Origin: Thermoplasmatota archaeon
GTDB lineage: Archaea; Thermoplasmatota; Thermoplasmata; Halarchaeoplasmatales; Halarchaeoplasmataceae
DNA length: 36,927 nucleotides
Direction: 5' to 3'
Assembly (NCBI GenBank): GCA_018334835.1
Contig: JAGXLF010000009.1
Span: 1-36,927 of the forward strand
Position 1 is the stretch's first letter; every line of letters starts with the position of its first letter. A program made the position numbers and the translations under genes. Below are positions 7,391 through 14,931 of this stretch, in pieces. The notes beneath the pieces are model-generated. The model was not told the origin of the DNA. It ran no database searches and saw nothing but the letters and a program-made list of their open reading frames with translations.

Positions 7391-8152
7391 TCACTTCGCC
7401 GTCCATCCGCCATCTACAAGAAGGTCTTCACCGTTGATAAAGTTCGATTCGTCAGAAGCTAAAAACACCGCGGCGTAAGCGATATCTTCGGGTTCACCCA
7501 ACCGCTTGTATGGAGTGTTCTGTTCCATGAAAGCCTTCATATCAGGATCGCTCCTGAATTGTTCTGTCATCTCCGTTTTGATCACTCCTGGGGATATCGA
7601 GTTGATGTTTATACCTTCCCCTGCGTAATCTACTGCCAGTTCTCTAGTCAGGTTGGTTATAGCACCTTTAGAGGCGCAGTAAGCTGGAGATCCAGCATAA
7701 CCCACACTTCCCGCTATCGACGAGATGTTGATGATATTTCCCTCAATACCTTTCTCTAACATGTGGTTTATCACTTTCTTGGTGCAGAGGTAAGTTCCAT
7801 TAAGATTCACGTCGATCAGATCTTTCCAGTTCTCTGAGTCAGATTCGTGTATCTTCTCTTGATGGAATATCCCCGCGTTATTGACTAGGATGTCTATCAC
7901 ACCGAATTTCTCTATCGCCTTCTCTACCAGTTCATCGACTTCCTCTTCTAAAGAAACGTCGGTTTTCACGAATATAGCTTCTCCACCTTTTTCCTCTATC
8001 ACTTTGGGAGTGGGTTTTCCTCCTTCCCTCGGCTCCTCCTGTACATCAGCTACGACGACTTTCGCACCCTCTTTTCCATAAACCTTGGCTATAGCTCTAC
8101 CAATGCCGGAGGCCGCTCCGGTCACGATTGCGACTTTGCCTTCTAATCTCAT
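7391..8152 (-). CDS. Short-chain dehydrogenase/reductase (FabG-like)
   Basis: 253 residues, the normal length for a classical SDR. It has the cofactor glycine motif TGAASGIG near residue 11, NNAG near 90, and the catalytic Ser-Tyr-Lys set in SSIAGSVGYAGSPAYCASK. The C-terminal EDLLVDGGWTAK is typical of the 3-oxoacyl-ACP reductase/glucose dehydrogenase branch. The ADVQ after the second strand suggests NAD preference. The substrate cannot be told. It is monocistronic, with its own TATA box and a clear operator at 8158-8178 that is also found in front of the DUF438 gene at 13.4 kb. Confidence 0.85.
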   Translation of the reverse strand: MRLEGKVAIVTGAASGIGRAIAKVYGKEGAKVVVADVQEEPREGGKPTPKVIEEKGGEAIFVKTDVSLEEEVDELVEKAIEKFGVIDILVNNAGIFHQEKIHESDSENWKDLIDVNLNGTYLCTKKVINHMLEKGIEGNIINISSIAGSVGYAGSPAYCASKGAITNLTRELAVDYAGEGININSISPGVIKTEMTEQFRSDPDMKAFMEQNTPYKRLGEPEDIAYAAVFLASDESNFINGEDLLVDGGWTAK

Positions 8153-8157
8153 ATTAT

Positions 8158-8178
8158 CACTTTAATCACTATAAAGTG
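8158..8178 (-). promoter_or_regulatory. Operator CACTTTA-N7-TAAAGTG before the SDR gene
   Basis: A perfect 7-bp inverted repeat with a TAGTGAT spacer lies 6 bp upstream of the SDR start. A TATA element (TTTAAATACTATAAA on the minus strand, about 8180-8194) places the transcription start inside it, so a bound protein would block initiation. The same 21-bp site with one mismatch is at 13400-13420. Confidence 0.65.
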
Positions 8179-8234
8179 TTTATAGTATTTAAATCTGTTC
8201 TTTCCTAGTATCCTTTAACCACCTTGAAAAGGCC

Positions 8235-8630
8235 TCAAACCTCAAATTCGGTTTTGATCTTCTCTAGTATTTCATCTAGGTGTTCTTTTCCATAGATATC
8301 TCTATACACGTTTAAAAACCCCAATACCATGTTTTCTGCACTTGAACCTATATTCTTAATCCTCACTTCTCTTTCCTCTAGTTCGTCCATACCCTCCTCT
8401 GTTAACTGATAATATTTTCTATCCTCGGGTTCACGATCCGCTCTTTCTATGAATCCGTTTTTTTCCATCCTATTCAATGCACCATAGATTGTGCCGTAAC
8501 TTGGTTCCCAATGTCCGTTAGATTTCTCTTTCATCTTCTTCAAGAGTTCATACCCGTAAGTGTATCCTTTTTCTTCAATGATCTTCAATATAAGATAGCT
8601 TATCATCTCACTAGGTATCCTCTTCTGCAT
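8235..8630 (-). CDS. PadR-family transcriptional regulator
   Basis: 131 residues. PadR winged helix: SYLILKIIEEKGYTYGYELL, then SYGTIYGALNRMEKNGFIER, wing EDRKYYQLTEEG, and a long C-terminal helix for dimerisation. I chose the ATG at 8630; GTG at 8639 would add three residues. It is divergent from the second half-permease pair across 118 bp, mirroring the PadR next to the first pair, though it lacks that protein's Cys/His N-terminus. It probably represses the divergent permease and itself. Confidence 0.85.
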   Translation of the reverse strand: MQKRIPSEMISYLILKIIEEKGYTYGYELLKKMKEKSNGHWEPSYGTIYGALNRMEKNGFIERADREPEDRKYYQLTEEGMDELEEREVRIKNIGSSAENMVLGFLNVYRDIYGKEHLDEILEKIKTEFEV

Positions 8631-8748
8631 TTTAAACACTCAATCATATCACATTTATAAGGATATTTGATTTTTGCGTGGTTAAATTTATATATAACGT
8701 TGTGTTGCATTATCTAACGAAGTATTACATAACGTAAGGTGTTTAGTA
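8631..8748. promoter_or_regulatory. Divergent PadR/permease promoter region
   Basis: For the permease, TTTATATATAACG (about 8686-8699) is the TATA element and AAGGTG (8736-8741) the ribosome site before ATG 8749. ATAACGT occurs twice (8694-8700 and 8729-8735), flanking the expected start of transcription, and could be regulator contacts. For the PadR gene, a TATAAATGTGAT-like box lies near 8655 on the minus strand. Confidence 0.5.
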
Positions 8749-9231
8749 ATGGATATAACAACGATTGGATTGCTTGTTTTGGCTGCATCTCTATTGATAT
8801 GGTCTACGTTAAAAAATAAGAAGAAAACCAAGAAAGGTCTAGGCGTAGCTAAAAACATGTTCAAGGGGATAGCGGTACAGATAATCTCTATTTTAGCTTT
8901 GATCGGTCTCTTTTTGACTCTTGTACCCCCAGAAACGATAAGGGTATTTTTAGGTGATACTAGTGTTATCGTTTCTACATTGATATCGGCCTCTTTTGGG
9001 ACGGTCACACTTATTCCAGCCTTCGTGGCTTTTCCTCTTGCTGCTTCTCTAGTCGATGCAGGAGCACATGTGGTTTCGATGGCTGCATTTATCACAACCT
9101 TAACCATGGTCGGATTCATCACTGCCCCCATAGAGATAGAGTACTTCGGCAAGAAATTTACTCTAGTTAGAAACGTTTTAAGCTTTCTAGCAGCGATCGG
9201 TATCTCACTTGGAATGGGGTTGATACTTTGA
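8749..9231 (+). CDS. Half-size permease, N-terminal half (second copy)
   Basis: 160 residues, the same length as its paralogue at 5244 and alignable end to end: LVPPETIRVFLGDTS, PAFVAFPLAASLVDAGA, AAFITTLTMVGFITAPIEIE and FGKKFTLVRN. It has about four membrane helices and a Lys-rich loop (KNKKKTKKG) after the first. COG0701/DUF318-type half-transporter. The next gene overlaps by 4 bp (TTGA) and supplies the other half. Substrate unknown; the divergent PadR suggests induction by a small molecule. Confidence 0.8.
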   Translation: MDITTIGLLVLAASLLIWSTLKNKKKTKKGLGVAKNMFKGIAVQIISILALIGLFLTLVPPETIRVFLGDTSVIVSTLISASFGTVTLIPAFVAFPLAASLVDAGAHVVSMAAFITTLTMVGFITAPIEIEYFGKKFTLVRNVLSFLAAIGISLGMGLIL

Positions 9232-9950
9232 ATTTAAAAATGATAAAAGGATGGATGAAAGATAACAAGGAGGCAACGGTCACTATATTTGCCTATCTTT
9301 GTGTTTTGATTTATTCACCTTCTTTATTTCTTGATAGTTTGAGAATAATTTCGTTTTACTTTATAGAAATGCTCGAGATTTTACCTGCTATATTCATAAT
9401 CATGGGTTTAGTAGAGGTTTGGGTTTCTAGAGAAACTATATTGGGTATATTTGGTAAAGGAGCTGGAATAAAAGGAAGATTTGCTTCGGTCTTGGTTGGT
9501 TCTTTCTCAGCTGGTCCTATCTATGCGGCATTTCCGGTATGCTACACTCTGCTAAAAAAAGGATCAGCTGTATATAATATAGTTATAATATTGAGTGCTT
9601 GGGCTGTGGTAAAGGTCCCTATGTTGATAGTTGAAGCACAATTTATGGGTCTGTCCTTCATGGGAATAAGATACATCTATACGGTACCAGCTATAATCCT
9701 TATCGGGATAATCACTGGAAAAGTGATCAGTAAGGAGTATATAGTGAAAAACTCTAATAAAGAGGGTCTCTTGGTTGAAAAGATAAATCAAGTATTACCA
9801 GGAAATAACTGTAGAGCTTGTGGATATAAATCCTGTCGATATTCAGCTGAAAAAATAGCTGAGGGAGATGAAAGCCCTAATGTATGTGTTTCTCTAGATG
9901 AAAAAGCAAAAAATAGCATAGAAGAACTCATCGAAAATTCGCTTCAATAA
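9228..9950 (+). CDS. Half-size permease fused to a C-terminal Fe-S domain
   Basis: 240 residues. The first ~175 form the second permease half (GSFSAGPIYAAFPVCYTLLK, then SAWAVVKVPMLIVEAQFMG), paralogous to the gene at 5723. The extra C-terminal segment has NNCRACGYKSC and, 17 residues on, VCV, the CxxCx4C...C pattern of the RnfB/PF04060-type [4Fe-4S] domain. It sits after the last helix and should be on the same side as the loop SKEYIVKN, probably the cytoplasm. The cluster could sense redox state or pass electrons. The start is TTG 9228, overlapping the previous stop; ATG 9240 is the alternative. Confidence 0.8.
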   Translation: MNLKMIKGWMKDNKEATVTIFAYLCVLIYSPSLFLDSLRIISFYFIEMLEILPAIFIIMGLVEVWVSRETILGIFGKGAGIKGRFASVLVGSFSAGPIYAAFPVCYTLLKKGSAVYNIVIILSAWAVVKVPMLIVEAQFMGLSFMGIRYIYTVPAIILIGIITGKVISKEYIVKNSNKEGLLVEKINQVLPGNNCRACGYKSCRYSAEKIAEGDESPNVCVSLDEKAKNSIEELIENSLQ

Positions 9951-9962
9951 AAATCGAACGAC

Positions 9963-10586
9963 TTATTTCCTAGCACTCACAACAACGAAACTTCCCTCAT
10001 CATACCCTTTTTTGGGCTTTTCAAAACTAGCTCTATCAATACCTCCAAATAGTGTTTGGACAAAAGAGAAGTTGGAAAATTCTACCTGATTCAACAGCTG
10101 GATAACCTCTTCGACAGAGAAAAATTTAGCAGCACTATAAAAAACATTATCGTCCTTTTTCTTTTGATAGATGTATCCTAGGGGGCTTTCCTTATCGATA
10201 AAACCTATTATCACTTTACCTTTAGATTTAAGGATCCGCCCCGTTTCCTTTAGAGCCTCTGACGGATCGTCGAAAAAGCATATGGTTGTAACGATCAGAG
10301 CAAAATCAAACGATTCGTCTTTGAAAGGTAGTTTTTCCCCGATCCCTCTGATTACTCGAATTCCTCGTTCATCTGCCAATTTCAACATCTCTTTAGAGGG
10401 ATCCAAACCGAATTCTATCGATAGTGGAGTTGAGAACCTGCCGCTCCCAACACCTATCTCTATACCTTGACCTTCTTTAGGGATGAGTTCCCTAACCGCT
10501 TCTAACTCCGACTCATATAATTTCTCATGATTTTCGAACCAGCGGTCATATCTCTCATGATGCCTTTCGAAAGGACCTGTTTTCAT
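9963..10586 (-). CDS. Class I SAM-dependent methyltransferase
   Basis: 207 residues of the UbiE/Methyltransf_11 kind. Motif I is GIEIGVGSGRFS (about 40-51), an acidic strand end is GLDPSKEM, then FDFALIVTTICFFDD and an ALKETGRILKSKGKVIIGFI segment as motifs II-III. The first residues are charged and His-rich (ERHHERYDRW). Substrate unknown. It is convergent with the Fe-S permease gene (12-bp gap) and lies downstream of the ferredoxin/flavoprotein genes on the same strand. Ubiquinone biosynthesis is not implied; such proteins modify many metabolites or arsenicals. Confidence 0.8.
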   Translation of the reverse strand: MKTGPFERHHERYDRWFENHEKLYESELEAVRELIPKEGQGIEIGVGSGRFSTPLSIEFGLDPSKEMLKLADERGIRVIRGIGEKLPFKDESFDFALIVTTICFFDDPSEALKETGRILKSKGKVIIGFIDKESPLGYIYQKKKDDNVFYSAAKFFSVEEVIQLLNQVEFSNFSFVQTLFGGIDRASFEKPKKGYDEGSFVVVSARK

Positions 10587-10632
10587 AGATTTAAGTCACC
10601 TATATCTCAGCCGCTTTTAACAATACTATCGA

Positions 10633-10848
10633 TCAAGAAACTGAAATTGCATCAACTGGACAGGCGTTTTCCGCATCTTCAACACAGTCTACATCGTCCG
10701 GAACTTCTCCTTTATTCTCCTTACCGCTCCTGTATTCTTCAACTACTGTGGACTTTGCCTCAGCGTTCAATTCAAAGACCTCGGGACAGGTCGATTCACA
10801 CGCTCCACATCCTATACACGTATCTTGGTCTATTTTCACATCTTTCAT
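10633..10848 (-). CDS. Single-cluster [4Fe-4S] ferredoxin
   Basis: 71 residues from the ATG at 10848, chosen because GAGGTGGTG lies just upstream; a longer frame to 10875 overlaps the preceding gene. CIGCGACESTCPEVF supplies three ligands and ACPVDAI the fourth. The remaining pair, the Cys before PEVF and the Cys in VDDVDC-like context, is placed for the disulfide of Thermotoga-type monocluster ferredoxins. Highly acidic. It starts 14 bp after the thioredoxin-reductase-like gene, so it may be that flavoprotein's electron donor, besides serving AOR and other oxidoreductases. Confidence 0.9.
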   Translation of the reverse strand: MKDVKIDQDTCIGCGACESTCPEVFELNAEAKSTVVEEYRSGKENKGEVPDDVDCVEDAENACPVDAISVS

Positions 10849-10862
10849 CTTTTTCACCACCT

Positions 10863-11789
10863 CTAGGAACTCCAATCTTTGTAATTTTGTTCTCTAAGAT
10901 CGTTGATAAGACCGAGAGCGGCTTTCGCACCCTCTCCTACCGCGGCGCTGATCTGTCTAGCCCCGCCGACACAATCACCGGCAGCGTAAACCTTAGGTAC
11001 GCCAGTAAACATATTATCATCTACGGACAAAACACCGTCTTCAATAGTTATACCCAAACTACGAGCAAAATCCAGGCTTCCACTGCTACCTTCAGCTATC
11101 ATCAAACCGTCCATCTCTTGAACTTCTCCTTCTATCCTTAGACCTCTAAATTCTTCGTCTCCGACGACTTCTTCTATCTCCCCTTTCTCTACAGGTACAT
11201 CTCGATCGTTCAGCCTATCTGATAGAATTTTTGGCATATCTAGTTCTTCTCCATTGGTGTAGATCTTAATATCTTCGGTGTACTCAAATAACTCCAATGC
11301 TTCTTTACCTACGAGGTCCTCTGAACCCAAAAGACCGACCTTCTTACCTTTATACAGAGGAGCGTCACAAACAACGCAGTAACTCACACCTTTTCCTTCG
11401 AAATCTTTCATTCCCTCTATCGGGGGTTTCTTATGCTGGATGCCAGGAGAGATGATGAGGCCTTTACTCTTGAATCTTTTATCAGTTGTTTCTACCACAT
11501 AACCTTCGCCTGTAGAGTTTATCTTTGTCAACAGAGCTTTTTCTTCGATGATCTCGGCACCGAATCTTTTGGCCTGATCTGCACCTCTCCTCAACAGTTC
11601 TTTTCCAGAGACCCCTTTGGGAAATCCGAAGTAATTATCTATCTTTTCCGCCTTTTCCAACAATTTGTCCGCTTCATCAAGTATCAAAGTCTTAAGTTCA
11701 GCTCTTGCAGTATATATGGCTGCTGACAGGCCGGCAGGACCTCCTCCAATGATCACAACTTCATATTCATTTTTACTCATACTTATCAT
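10863..11789 (-). CDS. Thioredoxin-reductase-like flavoprotein
   Basis: 308 residues, the low-molecular-weight TrxR length. FAD site GGGPAGLSAA at 15-24, redox disulfide CVVC at 138-141, and a C-terminal AAGDCVGGARQISAAVGEG FAD motif. The NADPH-binding region does not look canonical: GLLGSEDLVGKEA replaces GGGDSAxEEA, and the HRRxxxR loop that holds the NADPH phosphate is absent. Known archaeal and clostridial relatives with these losses use ferredoxin or deazaflavin instead. A ferredoxin gene follows directly. The start could be ATG 11789 or 11780 (MSKNEYEV). The physiological partner (thioredoxin or glutaredoxin-like) is not in this window. Confidence 0.85.
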   Translation of the reverse strand: MISMSKNEYEVVIIGGGPAGLSAAIYTARAELKTLILDEADKLLEKAEKIDNYFGFPKGVSGKELLRRGADQAKRFGAEIIEEKALLTKINSTGEGYVVETTDKRFKSKGLIISPGIQHKKPPIEGMKDFEGKGVSYCVVCDAPLYKGKKVGLLGSEDLVGKEALELFEYTEDIKIYTNGEELDMPKILSDRLNDRDVPVEKGEIEEVVGDEEFRGLRIEGEVQEMDGLMIAEGSSGSLDFARSLGITIEDGVLSVDDNMFTGVPKVYAAGDCVGGARQISAAVGEGAKAALGLINDLREQNYKDWSS

Positions 11790-11886
11790 ACACTCCTTCT
11801 CTAATATCTTGATAAAAGCGATTGTAATCTAATAAATTTTTGTTCAAATTCATTTTCATACGGACTCTTCTTTTACCTCTCTTGAA

Positions 11887-12651
11887 CTACTGAGCCGACA
11901 AATTCAAATCTCTTATATATTCCGAAAGAGATCGACTAGAATTCTGTTTTTCTATGTCGTCCATCTTTTTCTTTATCTCTTCAAACTCTTGGTGATCGAA
12001 TTCATCCACCACTATTGGATAAAATATATCTCCTTCGTGGAAGACATGAAAATGGATCTTACCAATGATCTCCTCTATCATTTCGCTCAGATTTATCCAG
12101 TCTTCTTCTTCCCACTCTTCATTTTTATCTCGACTCTTTTCGAGCAGTCTTTTATGACTTTTTGAGATATCTTTGTGTTCGTCTTCCAATAGGTGTAAAT
12201 CGGCCATACCTCTTTTTTCATACCATAAACGAAATATCGTCTCCTCTTCTTTGAGAAAATGTTCGTTTAAATGTTTCAAAGCCATTGCTATAGTTGAGAC
12301 CTTCATTACGTCTTCAGTAGTGGATTTTTCTTTGATCTCCCGATTGATGGTATCCAGTTTATCCAATAACTTTTCGAATTTTTCATGTTCCAGTATCAGT
12401 CTTTTTATGGGGTGGTCTTTCTCCAATTCATGGATTAGGAGAGAAAAATCTTCTTGGTAAAGATCTTTAAACAATTTGCTGATTTTTGGAGAATCACCTT
12501 TTTCGAGTTTGACTCCCTTTTGGTAGAGTTCCAATGTAGCGGCATAGAAATCGAAAGATTCAGCATCTTTCAATTCCTCAAGCGCCTCTTTTTCTGTTAT
12601 ATCACCATCATCATATTTTTGAAGTACATCTACCATTTTTTTTATCTTCAT
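11887..12651 (-). CDS. DUF438/hemerythrin-domain protein
   Basis: About 254 residues from ATG 12651, chosen for the GTGAT ribosome site and a 7-bp gap after the upstream gene; a longer frame to 12690 would overlap it. The N-terminus (MVDVLQKYDDGDITEKEALE, then the EKDHPIKRLILEHE motif) is DUF438. The rest is a hemerythrin HHE bundle with iron-type His/Glu residues: HLNEHFLKEEETIF, LEDEHKDISKSH and HFHVFHEGDIFYP. Such proteins bind a di-iron centre that meets O2 or NO, or repairs Fe-S centres. It is a diverged paralogue of the next gene upstream. Confidence 0.85.
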   Translation of the reverse strand: MKIKKMVDVLQKYDDGDITEKEALEELKDAESFDFYAATLELYQKGVKLEKGDSPKISKLFKDLYQEDFSLLIHELEKDHPIKRLILEHEKFEKLLDKLDTINREIKEKSTTEDVMKVSTIAMALKHLNEHFLKEEETIFRLWYEKRGMADLHLLEDEHKDISKSHKRLLEKSRDKNEEWEEEDWINLSEMIEEIIGKIHFHVFHEGDIFYPIVVDEFDHQEFEEIKKKMDDIEKQNSSRSLSEYIRDLNLSAQ

Positions 12652-12658
12652 CTCATGA

Positions 12659-13393
12659 TCACATCCTTTCCCGCTGATGATCCGTCTCATCCTCTAGTGT
12701 AAAACAACAATAACCTATCTCCTCACCTTCTGTTCTCATTTTATCCCAGTCCTCTAGTTCTTCTAGCGCAGAAGGATAAAGGATATTGTTCTCCTTGAAT
12801 ATGTGATCTCTCAGATTCAGTACAAGATAATCTATCAATTCGATGATGTTCTTTTTGTTCTCCTCCGTATCTTCGGAGAGACTCTTCAACTCCTTTTTCT
12901 TTGGCCACATCTCCTCGTGATCCATCTCCATTATATCTACCGGCCCTGTAATACCTTCTTTCACCAGTCTCGGAAAAATTACTTCTTCCTCTCTATCATG
13001 ATGCTTCTCCGCTTCCACTAAATGTTCAGCAAGATGTTCTAGTTCTTTCTTTTCGCTGTCAGTCAGGTTTCTATTCTTCAAAGCTTTACCGATCTCCTGC
13101 AATTTGTCCAGTGCTTCCAATATTTCTTCATGTTCCAAGATCAAAATTCGTATAGGATGCCCCTCCTCCAATTCATTTTTCATCTCTTCAACTTCGTCTT
13201 CTACAGCTTTCAAATGAATATCGCAGAAATTTTTGAATTCTTCTTTACCGAAATCTTCTTCCTGGACTAGTCTCTGTTCTGCTTTCGATATCTCAACTGG
13301 TGTAGCTCTTTTTATCTTTTCCAGCGCTTCCTTTTCTGAAACTTCACCTTCAGCGAGCCCCCTCAAACTTTCATAAAGTTCTTCGACACTCAT
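12659..13393 (-). CDS. DUF438/hemerythrin-domain protein
   Basis: About 244 residues from ATG 13393 (MSVEELYESLRGLAEGE). DUF438 region to about residue 90, then the hemerythrin bundle with HLAEHLVEAEKHHDREEEVI, MDHEEMWPKK and LRDHIFKENNILYP. The ILILEHEEILEAL segment links the two. First gene of a two-gene unit with its paralogue. Its promoter carries the operator shared with the SDR gene, and a metal-type regulator is divergent from it. Probable role: di-iron oxygen/NO sensing or Fe-S repair in the cytoplasm. The upstream 17-codon extension (MTRFIYFTH) runs through the promoter and is rejected. Confidence 0.85.
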   Translation of the reverse strand: MSVEELYESLRGLAEGEVSEKEALEKIKRATPVEISKAEQRLVQEEDFGKEEFKNFCDIHLKAVEDEVEEMKNELEEGHPIRILILEHEEILEALDKLQEIGKALKNRNLTDSEKKELEHLAEHLVEAEKHHDREEEVIFPRLVKEGITGPVDIMEMDHEEMWPKKKELKSLSEDTEENKKNIIELIDYLVLNLRDHIFKENNILYPSALEELEDWDKMRTEGEEIGYCCFTLEDETDHQRERM

Positions 13394-13399
13394 ATTTAT

Positions 13400-13420
13400 C
13401 ACTTTAATCACTATAATGTG
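13400..13420 (-). promoter_or_regulatory. Operator CACATTA-N7-TAAAGTG before DUF438 gene
   Basis: Same spacer (TAGTGAT) and right arm as the site at 8158-8178, with one mismatch in the left arm. It lies 7 bp upstream of the DUF438 start. A TATA element (TTTATATA on the minus strand, about 13428-13435) again puts the start of transcription within the site. Confidence 0.65.
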
Positions 13421-13465
13421 GGTAAAGTATATAAACCTTGTCACCTATAGTACCTATGATGAATC

Positions 13466-14107
13466 ATGGTCGCGGGTAAAAAGAAAGGGGTAAAGCTTGA
13501 CGGTACAAAGGGTGAGATACTTGAAAATCTACTTTCTAAAAATCTCACTGCCTTAGAGCTAGCCGATATTTTATCGATAAATGAAAGCGCTGTCAGAAGA
13601 CACTTGAACAATCTCGAATCGGACGGGTTAATAGAATCCTATTTCGAGAAAGCCGATAAAGGGCGGCCTAAGAAGTACTTTACTCTTACTGATGGAGGAA
13701 AGAAAACTTTCCCTAGGCAGATCGAACTTTTGTTAGAACTTATAATTAAAAACATAAGAAAAGAGTTCGACGAAGATATCTCTTCTAGTTTGAAAGAAAA
13801 ATTGGTTAAAGATCTGATAGACCTGTTTCCAGAAGTAGATGAAGATGAAATACTGGAGAGGAAAATAGAAAAAGTGGTGGAAGGCTCGAACGAGATGGGA
13901 TTCTACACATCATATTCTGAGGAAGACGGGTCTTATCACCTCAGTTTCAGAAATTGTGCTTTTGGAGGTCTTCCAAAGGAAGAGGCAAGATGGTTATGTG
14001 AGGCCCATAAAAAAGTGATGGAAAAATTGCTAGGAGGAGTAGAACTCCAGCAGAAAAGTTCGATGGTTGAAGGTGATCATACGTGTATTCAAAAGATAAG
14101 TGATTGA
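13466..14107 (+). CDS. Winged-helix regulator with Cys-rich sensor domain
   Basis: 213 residues. N-terminal winged helix (residues 10-75: KNLTALELADILSINESAVR, RHLNNLESDGLIES, GRPKKYFTLTDGG). The C-terminal domain ends with a Cys/His set: RNCAFGGLP, WLCEAHKK and GDHTCIQKI, the arrangement of SufR-like regulators that hold an Fe-S cluster. It is therefore a likely redox or iron-sulfur sensor. It is divergent from the DUF438 genes (72-bp shared promoter) and co-transcribed with the Fe-S protein and cupin downstream, so it may control both directions. Confidence 0.8.
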   Translation: MVAGKKKGVKLDGTKGEILENLLSKNLTALELADILSINESAVRRHLNNLESDGLIESYFEKADKGRPKKYFTLTDGGKKTFPRQIELLLELIIKNIRKEFDEDISSSLKEKLVKDLIDLFPEVDEDEILERKIEKVVEGSNEMGFYTSYSEEDGSYHLSFRNCAFGGLPKEEARWLCEAHKKVMEKLLGGVELQQKSSMVEGDHTCIQKISD

Positions 14108-14108
14108 G

Positions 14109-14921
14109 ATGAAAAGAGAGATCATCAAGATAGACCATGATATCTGTGACGGTTGTGGAGAATGTGTGAAAGGCTGCCCCGAGGGAGCGCTGCAGATCAT
14201 CGATGGAAAAGCTAGACTCGTGAACGAGGTCTTTTGCGATGGACTAGGGGCTTGTATAGGAGAATGCCCTAAAGGTGCTATCGAGGTAATTAAGAGGGAA
14301 GCGGAACCTTATGACGAAAAAACGGTCGTGGAAAACATAGCAGAACAGGAAGAAAAAGTTCTAAAGGCCCATCTGGAGCATCTAAAAGAACACGGTCAGA
14401 CAGACCTACTTAAAGAAGCTGAAGAACGTCTTGAAGAATTAGGAATCGATAGCCCTGTAGAGATAAAAAAAGAAAAAGAATCTCAAGGTCATAATTGTCC
14501 AGGTTCGGCCGTTGGCCAGTGGGATAGTGAAGAGAAAAAGGAGGAAGGTCGTTTGAGTCCACGCCTCCAGCAGTGGCCCGTTCAACTGAGTCTCGTTCCT
14601 ATCCAGGCTCCGTATTTCGACGATAGCGATTTAGTCATTGCGGCGGACTGTGTACCCTTTGCCTATCCGAACTTCCATCCTGACTTTTTAAAGAACAGTT
14701 CTCTGATAATTGGATGTCCCAAGCTGGATAATGCCGAACACTACGTTGAAAAACTTACTGAGATATTCAAACAGAACGATATAAACAGCCTAAGAGTGGT
14801 ACATATGGAAGTACCGTGCTGTTTTGGATTGGAAAAAATGGTAAAAAAAGCTCTTTCAGAAGCGGGTAAGGATATACCCATAGAAGATGTAACTATATCC
14901 GTTAAAGGTAAAGAAAAATGA
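14109..14921 (+). CDS. Ferredoxin-domain Fe-S protein with Cys-rich C-terminus
   Basis: About 270 residues from ATG 14109 (GTGA just upstream; GTG at 14100 is the alternative). The first cluster motif is CDGCGECVKGCP. The second is CDGLGACIGECP, with Leu where a second Cys would be, so that site may be [3Fe-4S]. After a helical linker come HNCPG, LVIAADCVPFAYPNFH, LIIGCPKLDN and MEVPCCFGLEKM, conserved-looking Cys positions that could bind more metal. Related proteins are widespread in clostridia and methanogens and usually annotated only as ferredoxins; the reaction is unknown. Overlapping or adjacent regulator and cupin genes suggest a stress-response unit. Confidence 0.75.
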   Translation: MKREIIKIDHDICDGCGECVKGCPEGALQIIDGKARLVNEVFCDGLGACIGECPKGAIEVIKREAEPYDEKTVVENIAEQEEKVLKAHLEHLKEHGQTDLLKEAEERLEELGIDSPVEIKKEKESQGHNCPGSAVGQWDSEEKKEEGRLSPRLQQWPVQLSLVPIQAPYFDDSDLVIAADCVPFAYPNFHPDFLKNSSLIIGCPKLDNAEHYVEKLTEIFKQNDINSLRVVHMEVPCCFGLEKMVKKALSEAGKDIPIEDVTISVKGKEK

Positions 14922-14931
14922 GGTGGAAGAT

